Shown: positions 22,719 to 31,888 of the stretch, one piece after another
How positions within the stretch are numbered: the first letter of the stretch is position 1
Layout of the letters: each line of letters begins with the position of its first letter
Assembly: GCF_000011485.1 (NCBI RefSeq)
Contig: NC_005071.1
Span: 2,235,347 to 2,299,346, forward strand
Origin: Prochlorococcus marinus str. MIT 9313
GTDB taxonomy: Bacteria; Cyanobacteriota; Cyanobacteriia; PCC-6307; Cyanobiaceae
Reading direction: 5' to 3'
DNA length: 64,000 bases
Notes under the pieces: model-generated
What the model saw: the letters and a program-made list of their open reading frames with translations, nothing else
What the model was told of the DNA's origin: nothing
Database searches by the model: none
Translations under genes and position numbers: made by a program

Positions 22719-23839
22719 GCCTGTTTCGAAAAAATGCTCTAGATGCATTATCCAGCCCTGAACAACTAGACCAGCCTCTTGAATTGCTCAGACCAAGTTA
22801 CTGGCTTTTACTGATCTCACTATTGGGGTTCAGTCTGAGCATTCTGCTGTGGTCAATATTTGGCCGTTTACCCGTAAGAATCGAAGGACGTGGCGTCTTA
22901 GTTAGAACAGAAAACTTACAGTGGGTTCAAAGCGAAATTAATGGCCGCCTCAAAGAATTCAAGGTTAATGTGGGGGATTGCATCAAGCAAGGAACACCTC
23001 TTGCCGTCATTGACCCAGTGCAATTAGAGCTAGAACAACAAAAAGCAAACAACCAGCTTGAGATTCTAATCGCCAATGATGCAAGTTTAGACCTCATTGC
23101 TATCCAACGGGAAGATGAGCTCAGGAAAAGCACAGCACGCTGGAAATTGGCATTTCAAAAGAATGCGGTGAGTCAAGTCGAATGGGATCAAAGAGTCCAA
23201 CGACTCTCTGAGCTGTTATACAACCTAGAGACAAGTAACAACCAACGTGAACAATTAATTATTCAGAAACAAAGCGAAATTGTTGCCCTAGAACAACAAA
23301 TTGCACGAACAGCAACCGTGAAAGCACCTCAAGCAGGCTGTGTCACCGACCGCCATGTCCAATTAGGGCAAGTGGTGCAACCAGGCGTCACACTGTTTGA
23401 ACTTGAGCGAGACAAAGACGCCAATACGCTTCAAAGCCTGGCCTTCTTCCCAGCAAAAGATGGTAAACGCCTTCGTATCGGTCAACCAGTTCGCGTGACA
23501 CCAACAACGACCAAAGCACAACGCCATGGTGGCATCGAAGCTGAAATCCTCAAAGTGCGTCGTTTACCAGTCAGCAAAGAGGCCGTCATCAATCGGCTCT
23601 ACAACAAAGAATCACTGTTCAAGGCCATAAATACCGAAGACGAAGGTCCACTGATCGAAGTCGCCACGTCCTTAGCCAAAGACCCAACAACACCTAGCGG
23701 TTATGACTGGGGCGGCAGCAAAGGACCAGACCTACAGCTCACAGCAGGCACACCAACAACGCTGAGAGTGCTTGTAGAGCAAAGGCGACCAATCAGCTAT
23801 GTGATCCCTCTATTGAGAAATCTCAGTGGGATCTACTGA
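22715..23839 (+). CDS. HlyD-family adaptor of NHLM export system
   Basis: A 374-residue periplasmic adaptor. One N-terminal membrane helix (YWLLLISLLGFSLSILLWS, about residues 29-47) is followed by a barrel-lipoyl region (VQSEINGRLKEFKVNVGD), a coiled coil (about 95-195) and a second lipoyl half (TVKAPQAGCVTDRHVQLG). This arrangement fits membrane-fusion proteins linking an inner-membrane ABC exporter to the outer membrane. Its start overlaps the previous stop by 4 bp, and the peptidase-ABC gene follows after 12 bp, so the three are one operon. An outer-membrane channel gene is not present. Confidence 0.9.
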   Translation: MSLFRKNALDALSSPEQLDQPLELLRPSYWLLLISLLGFSLSILLWSIFGRLPVRIEGRGVLVRTENLQWVQSEINGRLKEFKVNVGDCIKQGTPLAVIDPVQLELEQQKANNQLEILIANDASLDLIAIQREDELRKSTARWKLAFQKNAVSQVEWDQRVQRLSELLYNLETSNNQREQLIIQKQSEIVALEQQIARTATVKAPQAGCVTDRHVQLGQVVQPGVTLFELERDKDANTLQSLAFFPAKDGKRLRIGQPVRVTPTTTKAQRHGGIEAEILKVRRLPVSKEAVINRLYNKESLFKAINTEDEGPLIEVATSLAKDPTTPSGYDWGGSKGPDLQLTAGTPTTLRVLVEQRRPISYVIPLLRNLSGIY

Positions 23840-23851
23840 GGGATATAAGAC

Positions 23852-26065
23852 ATGAACCTGCAGCCTTTCTGTCGTCAACTCTGGATCCGCATCCAAGCTC
23901 GTCTCAGCAAGCAGTGGGTACGTACCCCAACATTGCTGCAATTGGAAAACACGGAATGCGGGGCAGCCTCCCTCAGCATCATCCTCCAGTACTACGGCCG
24001 TTATGTACCGCTGACCCAACTGCGCGAACTTTGTGGCGTCTCACGCGACGGCAGTGATGCGGCCAATTTATTACTTGCGGCCGAAAGCCTAGGCCTCAAA
24101 GCAAAAGGATTCAAAAAAGGATTGCTGGCTTTAGAACAAATCCAGCCACCAGTCATCGTGTTTTGGGAATTCAACCATTTCCTCATCCTCGAAGGTTTCA
24201 TTGGTAATCGGGTGGCCCTCAATGATCCAGCTCTCGGTCCTCGAACTGTCAGTCGCGAAGAATTCGATACCAGTTACACCGGCATTGTCCTAACGCTGGA
24301 GCCAGGTCCAAACTTTCAAAAAGGCGGAAAGGCACCATCAGTCTGGCCAGTGGTTTGGCGGCGCTTAAGCCTTGAACCCAAAGGAGCCCTTTTCATTCTG
24401 CTAGCTGGTCTGCTGCTGATCCTGCCCCAGCTGGTGATGCCGATCTTTGCCCAGATCTATATGGATGAGATTATCGGCAATCAAATCCAAACGTGGTTAA
24501 AGCCAATGTTGTGGGGCATGGCCCTCACCATCAGCCTGCAAGTGGTGCTGCAGCATCTTCAGCTCATCGGAACACGCGCCCTGGAGAGGCGACTAACCCG
24601 ACGCTTTGCTGCACAATTTGAGCACCAGGTTCTGGCCTTACCAGAGCGTTATTACGCCCAACGCTATGCATCAGATATAGCCAGCAGGGTTTCTAGTAAT
24701 GCCCGAATTGCTGAATTCATCGGCGGAGAACTGATCCCCATGCTCACCGGCATTGTTCTGCTGGTGTTTTATCTGGTCTTGACTTTGCTCTACAGCCCAA
24801 TTCTAGGACTGCTAGTAGGCGTGACTACTGGGATCAACGCCCTCGTTGTAGCCATCAACCTTCGAGTACAACAAGACTCTAGTCAACAGCTCCAAAAAGA
24901 TGGGGCCAAAGCTGGCGCAGTCGTGGTCAGCGCCTTGCAAAATATCGACACCGTAAAAGCAGCAGCCGTAGAAAGCGACATCTTTAGACGCTACGCGGGT
25001 TACCAGAGCCGACTCCTCAACACTGTGCAAAAGCTCCAACTTCTCAACGCACGGATCAGGGTGATCCCCAGCGCCATGACCACCTTGAACGAGGTCGCAA
25101 TTTTGTTAGTTGGATTTTTCCTGGTGATTCAAGGCCAGCTCACTCTAGGAATGCTCCTGGCAGCCCAAACCATTGCCAGCAACCTAAAAGCGGAAATCGA
25201 AAACGTGATTGGCTTCGTGCAGAGCCTGCCCGACTTGGAAGCTGAAGTACTTCGCCTGGAAGATGTTCTTGAACAACCTCGAGACCCATTACTAATCGAC
25301 GCACCAAAAATTCAGGACTGGAATAGCGACAGGGAACGCCTATCAGGTGCCATCGAAATTCAAGACCTCTACTTCGGCTACATGCCGCTTAACCCCCCTC
25401 TCATCAATGGACTACGTCTATCCATCCAACACGGCCAAAAGATTGCTTTTGTCGGAGGCAGTGGCTCTGGTAAAAGCACAATCGCCAAACTGCTTGCCGG
25501 TCTCTATCAACCTTCCTCAGGACAAATCCTCTACGACGGTATTCCGCTGAACGAAATACCACGAGCCATCAGCGTCAGCTCACTTGCGATGGTTCAACAA
25601 GATGTACAACTCTATGGATGCAATGTTCGTGAGAACCTCAATCTCTGGAATCACAGCCTTCCAGACAAAGACCTTAGGCAGGCATGTGCAGATGCCCAAA
25701 TACTCGACACCGTTCTCGGCCTGCCTGATGGCTTTGAAACCGTACTTAGCGAAGGAGGTCGCAACCTTTCAGGCGGTCAACGACAACGGCTCGACATTGC
25801 TCGTGCCCTGGTTCAAAACCCCAGCATCCTGATCCTCGATGAAGCCACCTCAGCACTCGATAGCGAAACAGAGCGCTTGGTGGACGAGGCCTTCCGACGT
25901 CGTGGATGCACCCAAATCATCGTGGCCCACCGCCTCAGTACCATCCGTGATGCTGACCTAATCTTAGTGCTCGAGCATGGTCAAGTGGTCCAACAAGGTC
26001 GCCATGAAGACATGGCTACCGTCACTAATTCTCCCTACCAGAAGCTGTTAGCGGAAGTGGCCTAA
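23852..26065 (+). CDS. C39 peptidase-ABC transporter (PCAT) for Gly-Gly leader peptides
   Basis: A 737-residue bifunctional exporter. The N-terminal C39 protease has Cys36 in NTECGAASL, His109 in FNHFLIL and Asp125 in NDPALGPR, with the spacing normal for leader-cutting PCATs. The membrane domain spans about 165-445. The ATPase carries GGSGSGKST, NLSGGQRQR, LILDEATSALD and AHRLST. Such proteins cut after Gly-Gly and export the core. ProcA and the Cys-free peptides at 2458-3299 both end leaders in Gly-Gly and are plausible substrates, but no physical linkage within 14 kb proves it. It may correspond to the prochlorosin exporter; I cannot confirm the name. Confidence 0.93.
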   Translation: MNLQPFCRQLWIRIQARLSKQWVRTPTLLQLENTECGAASLSIILQYYGRYVPLTQLRELCGVSRDGSDAANLLLAAESLGLKAKGFKKGLLALEQIQPPVIVFWEFNHFLILEGFIGNRVALNDPALGPRTVSREEFDTSYTGIVLTLEPGPNFQKGGKAPSVWPVVWRRLSLEPKGALFILLAGLLLILPQLVMPIFAQIYMDEIIGNQIQTWLKPMLWGMALTISLQVVLQHLQLIGTRALERRLTRRFAAQFEHQVLALPERYYAQRYASDIASRVSSNARIAEFIGGELIPMLTGIVLLVFYLVLTLLYSPILGLLVGVTTGINALVVAINLRVQQDSSQQLQKDGAKAGAVVVSALQNIDTVKAAAVESDIFRRYAGYQSRLLNTVQKLQLLNARIRVIPSAMTTLNEVAILLVGFFLVIQGQLTLGMLLAAQTIASNLKAEIENVIGFVQSLPDLEAEVLRLEDVLEQPRDPLLIDAPKIQDWNSDRERLSGAIEIQDLYFGYMPLNPPLINGLRLSIQHGQKIAFVGGSGSGKSTIAKLLAGLYQPSSGQILYDGIPLNEIPRAISVSSLAMVQQDVQLYGCNVRENLNLWNHSLPDKDLRQACADAQILDTVLGLPDGFETVLSEGGRNLSGGQRQRLDIARALVQNPSILILDEATSALDSETERLVDEAFRRRGCTQIIVAHRLSTIRDADLILVLEHGQVVQQGRHEDMATVTNSPYQKLLAEVA

Positions 26066-26084
26066 TCAATGATTTGACAACCCA

Positions 26085-28013
26085 TCACCCTCTCTCAGAA
26101 AGGCTATAAACCTCAAGGCGCCCAATCCCCTTTAGCTCTTGCATCCCCAAAGATCGGATAGCAAAACCCTCTCCCGCCAATTCTGAGGTGCGCTGGTCGA
26201 AAAGAATAGATTGATCCAGGCTGCGGGTCAATCCCTCTAGGCGGCTAGCAAGGTTGACGGTGTCTCCGATCACGGAAAGCCCCCCAAGCTTGCGACCACC
26301 AATACCACCAGCCAAGACGATGCCGCTAGCGATACCAATCCCATTAACCAGAGGCTCCACTCCCTCCGACTGCCAGAGACGATTCATGTGAACAAGCCTC
26401 TCACGCATCGCCATAGCACAACAAATAGCGGATTGCGCTTCCGTCGATTCCCCACGACCATCGGGCAAACCAAACACGGCCATCACGGCATCGCCAATAA
26501 ACTTGTCGAGGAATCCATGGTGGTCCCATACCACCGAACGCATCTCATCAAGATAATGATTGAGCTGCTCAAGATGAACACGAACTCGACCCTGCTCACT
26601 GCGCTGTCTAGTCAGAGCAGTGAACCCTTGCAGATCCGCAAACAACACACTGACAGATTTGAGCTGGCCATCAAACAAAGCCTCCATATCACTCGGGTCG
26701 CTGAGCATGGGGCCTACAACGGAGGGGTCCACACAACGTTCCAGCCAGCGACGCGTCAAGCGCCGTTTGATCGACATACGTCGATAAGCCTCACCTCCAT
26801 AGAGCAAAGCACCAACCACCAATGCGACAGGAGGTGTAAGCACGGGAATCCAGACATGACGATGCTGCATCAGCCCATAGCCAAGGACAAACCACAGACC
26901 TGCGCATGCAAAAAGCACGCCAAGTCGCCAACCCAAATCGGTGCGATAAAAAGCCAGTAAAAGTGTGAGTAGAACAACAAGGCCAACAAAAGCACCTCTC
27001 TGCGGAAGTGACTGGGGCCAGGCCCGCAGTCCATCGCCTGTCAAAGCATTGCCAGTGGAGGTGGCAAGCAACTCCATTCCCGAAAGATCACCGAAGGGTG
27101 ATGGCAAATCGCTTAACGCGCTTCCACCACCAGAGACAACAACACCCACCAAAACGACAGCCCCATCAACCCGCTCACGACAGGGATGCACCGCCCATTG
27201 CCGCGGATTGATCACATTCTTTGCCGACATTCGCAAAAACCCGTGACCAAGGGTTGAGCAGGATCCATCCATCCCGATGGGCTCGGGCTCAGGGCCATAG
27301 AAGTTAAGAGTCTGGCCATCAAGGTCCAACTCGAGCGAGCGGCCTGCCTGCTCCAATGCAGCAACTGGCAAAGAATGCAACGCCTCATGACCGAGCGGTT
27401 GTTCCAACGTGGTGGCATAAAACTCTGGTTGCAAAAACCGAGCTCCATGCTCAGGGGGAAAGAGATTGCTCAAGCCCAGCGAGAGTTTGTCGAGTTCAGC
27501 GGCGTCCACAGCATCAGGACGCAAGAGCGAAATTGCACCGGCGCCGAGTTGATCTTCTGCCTCAACCATTTCTGCCGCCAGTACAAGGTGCTGCTGATGC
27601 GGCTCGAGGGCTGCGATAAAAGCCTTGTCGTCTGCTGGCCCGAAGACACTCTCTCCAGCGAAGACCACATTCAAGACCACCACATCAGCACCAGCCGCTA
27701 TCAAAGGCTCCAAAAGGTCGCCGTAGCGCGCTCTTGGCCAGGGCAGGCTTCCCATTCCCACGGCCCAGAATGGTATCTGCTCCTGCTGCTCAAACCAGAG
27801 ACCCTCCGCGAGGGTTGCGTCGTCGATCACCACCTGCACGATCTCTGGCGAGGCCAGCCGAGGCCCACGAATCCTGACGAGCTGACCCTCAAGATTGCGT
27901 TCCAATGCCCACCAAGGTCGACAAAGCGATGCCGAACAAGATGCCAATAGGGCAGCTGCCAGCGTCAGGACACCAGCCACAAGAAGCACTGGAGCATTTC
28001 TAGGAATGCGCAT
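26085..28013 (-). CDS. CHASE2-domain adenylate cyclase
   Basis: A 642-residue class III cyclase. An N-terminal helix (VLLVAGVLTLAAALLASC) is followed by a CHASE2 sensor domain outside the membrane (about 40-330; WPRARYGDLLEPLIAAGAD), three membrane helices (about 335-415) and the cyclase domain (about 450-640). VSVLFADLQGFTALT and FLDKFIGDAVMAVFG supply the two metal Asp and the adenine-selecting Lys, and GLSVIGDTVNLASRLE the rest of the site, so it looks active on ATP. It lies 75 bp downstream of a FecR-domain gene on the same strand, a pairing repeated at 34933-39093. Confidence 0.92.
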   Translation of the reverse strand: MRIPRNAPVLLVAGVLTLAAALLASCSASLCRPWWALERNLEGQLVRIRGPRLASPEIVQVVIDDATLAEGLWFEQQEQIPFWAVGMGSLPWPRARYGDLLEPLIAAGADVVVLNVVFAGESVFGPADDKAFIAALEPHQQHLVLAAEMVEAEDQLGAGAISLLRPDAVDAAELDKLSLGLSNLFPPEHGARFLQPEFYATTLEQPLGHEALHSLPVAALEQAGRSLELDLDGQTLNFYGPEPEPIGMDGSCSTLGHGFLRMSAKNVINPRQWAVHPCRERVDGAVVLVGVVVSGGGSALSDLPSPFGDLSGMELLATSTGNALTGDGLRAWPQSLPQRGAFVGLVVLLTLLLAFYRTDLGWRLGVLFACAGLWFVLGYGLMQHRHVWIPVLTPPVALVVGALLYGGEAYRRMSIKRRLTRRWLERCVDPSVVGPMLSDPSDMEALFDGQLKSVSVLFADLQGFTALTRQRSEQGRVRVHLEQLNHYLDEMRSVVWDHHGFLDKFIGDAVMAVFGLPDGRGESTEAQSAICCAMAMRERLVHMNRLWQSEGVEPLVNGIGIASGIVLAGGIGGRKLGGLSVIGDTVNLASRLEGLTRSLDQSILFDQRTSELAGEGFAIRSLGMQELKGIGRLEVYSLSERG

Positions 28014-28088
28014 CGGTGCCTGACCTGGGGATCACCTTGCTCACCCAATCAGTATGAAGATCACTCAGATCTTCCAGGGCTCATTGAA

Positions 28089-28922
28089 TCAAAACCGAAA
28101 AAATCCACCACCAGGGATCCGAGGGGTAGAGGAAGGCACGATCGTAGGAATTGACGGAATTCTCACTGATGGGAACTGAGATCGCACATAAGATTGGAGT
28201 GAAGGCAAAGCAGGGATCTCAGTCTGGAAGCCCTCAAACAAAGGGCCTGCAAAGATGCTGCTGTAATCGCCAGCCGTTAGCTTTCTCAATGCTGAGATCA
28301 TGCCATCAGGGGTCACCCGAAGCGATTCTCCAGATCTAATGATGACCGGCTCATCACTCAAAGGTTGTTGATCCTGAGCTTGATCCATCCTGGGAGATTG
28401 ACCAGCTTGAGCTTGAGCTTGAGCTTGAGGCTCCACAGAACGATATTCCACCTCACCCTCCAAAACAGACACCTCAGTAGCCCCATCGTCCGAAACCTGC
28501 AAAACGTAATTCGTGCCTCGAACACTCAGTCGGGCTGAACGGGTACAGCCATCTTGCTTCCCGGAGACCAAAATCTGCCCCTGGGTAAGTTGATAGCAAC
28601 TACTACCTAATTGCATTCTGGAAAACCGATTCAGGCGACCAGATGCTCCGGAATTGAACAAAAGCTGGCCACGACTATCGCCCGTGCGGACTTGCTGTGG
28701 CTCAGTAGCCTTTTGATTCACTTTCGCCCGTTGAGAATCGATGTACAACTGATTGCCATCGAGGATCTCCTGCACCATTGCGGTCTCTGCAGCTTGAACC
28801 GAGCTCGAAAGCATCATGGCCATCAAACTGAAGCCAGTGAAGAGACCCACTGGCTTCAGGGTCGTGATGTCAGTCCCAATCATCACAAAAGCCTGATCAA
28901 CAGCGCAATCATTTTGCCCCAA
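28089..28922 (-). CDS. FecR-domain secreted protein paired with CHASE2 cyclase
   Basis: A 277-residue protein from the ATG at 28922; an ATG at 28883 (MIGTDITTLKPVG) may be the true start. A signal peptide ends at SSSVQA. The FecR fold (about 50-160) has VRTGDSRGQLLFNSGASG, LTQGQILVSGKQDG and RLSVRGTNYVLQV. A six-base tandem repeat encodes AQAQAQA near residue 170. A C-terminal block (IIRSGESLRVTPDG, then SSIFAGPLFEGFQ) recurs in the larger FecR protein at 36862. It probably sits outside the membrane and senses envelope state together with the CHASE2 domain of the next gene; that pairing is inferred from the two repeated gene pairs. Confidence 0.85.
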   Translation of the reverse strand: MGQNDCAVDQAFVMIGTDITTLKPVGLFTGFSLMAMMLSSSVQAAETAMVQEILDGNQLYIDSQRAKVNQKATEPQQVRTGDSRGQLLFNSGASGRLNRFSRMQLGSSCYQLTQGQILVSGKQDGCTRSARLSVRGTNYVLQVSDDGATEVSVLEGEVEYRSVEPQAQAQAQAGQSPRMDQAQDQQPLSDEPVIIRSGESLRVTPDGMISALRKLTAGDYSSIFAGPLFEGFQTEIPALPSLQSYVRSQFPSVRIPSIPTIVPSSTPRIPGGGFFRF

Positions 28923-28946
28923 TCAGGCACGCGAAATCTTTCAACC

Positions 28947-29405
28947 TCAGCTTTCAATACGCCAGCTTTGATCTGAAGGAGTCCATGCGTTGAGCTCTTC
29001 AGCAGAGAACCAGAGGTTGATCTCAAACTGAGCGGTGTCTGGACCATCTGAGCCGTGGATCACATTACGACCGATGTTCACAGCTAAATCACCGCGGATG
29101 GTGCCCGGCTCAGCATCAAGAGGCTTGGTGGCGCCGATCAACTTGCGGGCACTCGCAATCACACCATCACCTTCCCAGACCATTGCAATCACCGGGCCGG
29201 AGGTAATGAAATCAACAAGCCCAGCAAAGAAAGGGCGCTCACGGTGCACACCGTAATGCTCACCAGCCAAATCACGACTGGGGGTGACCTGTTTAAGTCC
29301 CACGAGCTTGAAGCCCTTGCGCTCAAATCGACCCAGAATTTCTCCCACCAGACCACGCTGGACGCCATCGGGCTTGATGGCAACAAAGGTGCGTTCCATG
29401 GCCAT
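28947..29405 (-). CDS. ndk: Nucleoside diphosphate kinase
   Basis: Ndk balances nucleoside triphosphates by a phosphohistidine relay in the cytoplasm. The 152-residue protein begins [20 protein letters not shown]. The active His is in [16 protein letters not shown], preceded by [14 protein letters not shown]. Length and motifs are standard. It is upstream of the FecR gene on the same strand with a 24-bp gap; co-transcription is possible. Confidence 0.97.
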   Translation of the reverse strand: MAMERTFVAIKPDGVQRGLVGEILGRFERKGFKLVGLKQVTPSRDLAGEHYGVHRERPFFAGLVDFITSGPVIAMVWEGDGVIASARKLIGATKPLDAEPGTIRGDLAVNIGRNVIHGSDGPDTAQFEINLWFSAEELNAWTPSDQSWRIES

Positions 29406-30162
29406 GCTGATCAGTCGTTGTTGCGGCCATCGTCCGTGTTGGAGTTACCGCTTGGCAAGCCAACCAATGGCCCTAGATCTGAATCAGACAAGCAGCAATG
29501 CCCTAACCCTCAACTACACTGCTCTCCTATAGAGACCTTTCAACAGAGAAATCCAACTAGAAATGGCACACGATCCACATACACAGCAGAGCATTGGGCT
29601 CGTGATATCGCAGCAAAGCCTGTTGCAGAGAGGATAACTAAATCATTTAACCTAACAGTTATCCCCGCTATTACCATCGCACCAACTGCTATCGCCAGAA
29701 AACTGACAAGGTCCTAAATGATGCACTGTGAAGACATCTTGTTCCCTAGGTAATCATTCTATTCAGCCCTGGCACTTTTTGGAATAACAAACTAGCCCAA
29801 TCATTCGGTCTAATCATCTACACCCTTTTGAGTGAGGCAGGTCCGACCCGCTCCAAAGAGGAAAATCCAATCACAATGATCTCCATCAGTGAATCGAACA
29901 GCGATTACCTCTGCGGGCCAATTGACAGCCAACAGCTCGGTCATGCCACCGATCCCTTGACGAACACAGGCTTCAGCAGCATTGGCTTAGACCCTTATGG
30001 CAAGCAAAGCCAAAGCACAACAAGAAAATGCGGGCATTGATGGCCTCGCAGACGACACATCGATCAGAATTCAATCACTTGAAGTTGCTTCAACATGCTG
30101 GGTCCATGGCATGACTGCCCAACCCATGCAATCAATTCTCCTACTACGAATGCCCAAATCTG
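29406..30162. other. Gap of about 750 bp
   Basis: Several short ORFs occur on the plus strand. The best is ATG 29874 (MISISESNSDYLCGPID, 54 residues), with a GAGG-like string 14 bp upstream, but it has no known relatives that I recognise. I do not call a gene. Confidence 0.3.
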
Positions 30163-31653
30163 ATGACGTTTGGCCTGCGCCTAATCACCACGATTTTGAT
30201 CACCCTGCTGTTAACGGTTAGCCATCAACGCAACCTGCTTAGCTCACGCTGGCCAAAACCACCGGTTCGCCTACCCGTGCTGGCATTACTGCTCTGGGTA
30301 GGGACTGCGCTGCCGTTCTTAGAAAAGATCATCTCCAAGCAGGCCAGCCTCACCACAATCGGACAACTAGCACTGCTCTACGCAACACTCAGTCTGGGGG
30401 GATGGTTGCTCCTGGAGATTCCAGGTGCACTGGGCTGGTGGCATCCACCCGCCAAAATTCTGCGCCAACTGAGCGGACTCATCCTGGCAGCCATCCTGAC
30501 ATTAATCATCCTGCAGCAGGCAGGGGTCAATCTCGCTGGCTTGATCACGACATCTGCCTTGCTCACAGGCGTCGTCGCCTTCGCCGCACAAGAACCACTT
30601 AAAGACATTTTCGGAGGGCTGAGTCTTCAATTAGATCAACCGTTTAAAGAAGGCGATTGGATCCAAATAGGAGAGGACTGCGGTCAAGTCATCATGCTGA
30701 CCCTAATGAACACCTATCTACGCACTGGTATGGATGGGTGCACCCTGATTATCCCAAACGACACGGTTGCTCAAGCGACGATCCGACGAGTCCACCTAGG
30801 CACTCCCTATGGCAATTGTTTTGAAGTTGGCCTGGATTACGGCTTCCCTCCATCACAAGCTCTCAGCCTGCTGCTGGGTGTAGTCAATCGCCACGCTTCT
30901 GTACTGACCAAACCAGCCCCAAAAGCATGGGTAGCCAGCTTCGAAGACAGTTACATCTGCTATGGCATCCAGGTGTGGCATAAAGATATCAGTGACGTCA
31001 AACGGTTGAGCATCCGTGGTGAACTGATGGAACAAATTTGGTATGCCCTCGAGCGAATCGGTCAAAGCATTCCATTCCGAGTCCGTTTAGGGAGCCCCAA
31101 ACCACAGACCTTGGCTGCAGACGATCCAATGTGCGCTGACACTCAACGCAAGGTCCAATGGCTCACTAGCAATGCACTTTTTACAGATCTAAGTCAAGCC
31201 CAACTTGATGCCCTAGCCCCATCAACACGCTGCGTACGCTTCGCAAAAGGGGAAACAATCATCCGGCAGGGTGAAAGCGGAGATTGCTTATACCAGATGA
31301 TCACCGGCACGGTTGAGGTGTCGCAAACAAATTCACAAGGACAAAAAATAACCTTTCAAAAACTTGGCCAGCATGAGATCTTCGGCGAAATGGCACTGTG
31401 CACGAAACAACCTCGCAACTCCACAGTTCGCGCACTTGAAGAATCGGTACTCCTAGAAGTGGAGCGCCGAGACCTACAACCCCTGATCGATCAAGACCAG
31501 GGGTTGGTCGAGAAACTGGCCCGATTGGTACATCTCCGCCAAATGGAAATCGGGTCACTAAATCAGCAGCAAAGTCATTCCAGCAAACTGCATAGCCAAA
31601 GAAGGCTGATCCGCTCGATGCATAGGCTCTACAAGGTGATACGCGGCGACTAG
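30163..31653 (+). CDS. MscS-type channel with C-terminal cyclic-nucleotide domain (bCNG)
   Basis: A 496-residue inner-membrane protein. Four membrane helices lie in residues 1-140, the last with TSALLTGVVAFAAQEPLKD, the MscS pore signature. The MscS beta domain follows (GDWIQIGEDCGQVIMLTL, IIPNDTVAQATIRR). The C-terminal cNMP-binding domain (about 345-455) has GETIIRQGESGDCLYQMI and FGEMALCTKQPRNSTVRAL; the Pro-Arg-Asn-Ser region is close to the ligand-binding RxS pattern. It therefore belongs to the cyclic-nucleotide-gated branch of MscS proteins, and could respond to cAMP from the nearby cyclases. Confidence 0.92.
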   Translation: MTFGLRLITTILITLLLTVSHQRNLLSSRWPKPPVRLPVLALLLWVGTALPFLEKIISKQASLTTIGQLALLYATLSLGGWLLLEIPGALGWWHPPAKILRQLSGLILAAILTLIILQQAGVNLAGLITTSALLTGVVAFAAQEPLKDIFGGLSLQLDQPFKEGDWIQIGEDCGQVIMLTLMNTYLRTGMDGCTLIIPNDTVAQATIRRVHLGTPYGNCFEVGLDYGFPPSQALSLLLGVVNRHASVLTKPAPKAWVASFEDSYICYGIQVWHKDISDVKRLSIRGELMEQIWYALERIGQSIPFRVRLGSPKPQTLAADDPMCADTQRKVQWLTSNALFTDLSQAQLDALAPSTRCVRFAKGETIIRQGESGDCLYQMITGTVEVSQTNSQGQKITFQKLGQHEIFGEMALCTKQPRNSTVRALEESVLLEVERRDLQPLIDQDQGLVEKLARLVHLRQMEIGSLNQQQSHSSKLHSQRRLIRSMHRLYKVIRGD

Positions 31654-31888
31654 CAGAATCTCAGTCAAGGGCAAGCCTTGGGCAGCATGACGCTGCTCTG
31701 ATCAATGAGACAAATCCCATTTGCGATACCGCCCCAAGAAACTCCGACTCTCTGAAGAGGGGCAAAAGTAAACCTCAAAAGACTGCAACCACTATTGAGC
31801 GGGAGGGATCCTGATACCAAGAAGAATCGAATGCCAAAGCACACCTAGATTTCCTTGTCATTCCCTCCGCGATCCATCTGCGTGCGTT

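Noticed and set aside
29828..30221. Two plus-strand ORFs before the channel gene
   Set aside because: Weak start signals and no recognisable domain; left as a gap.
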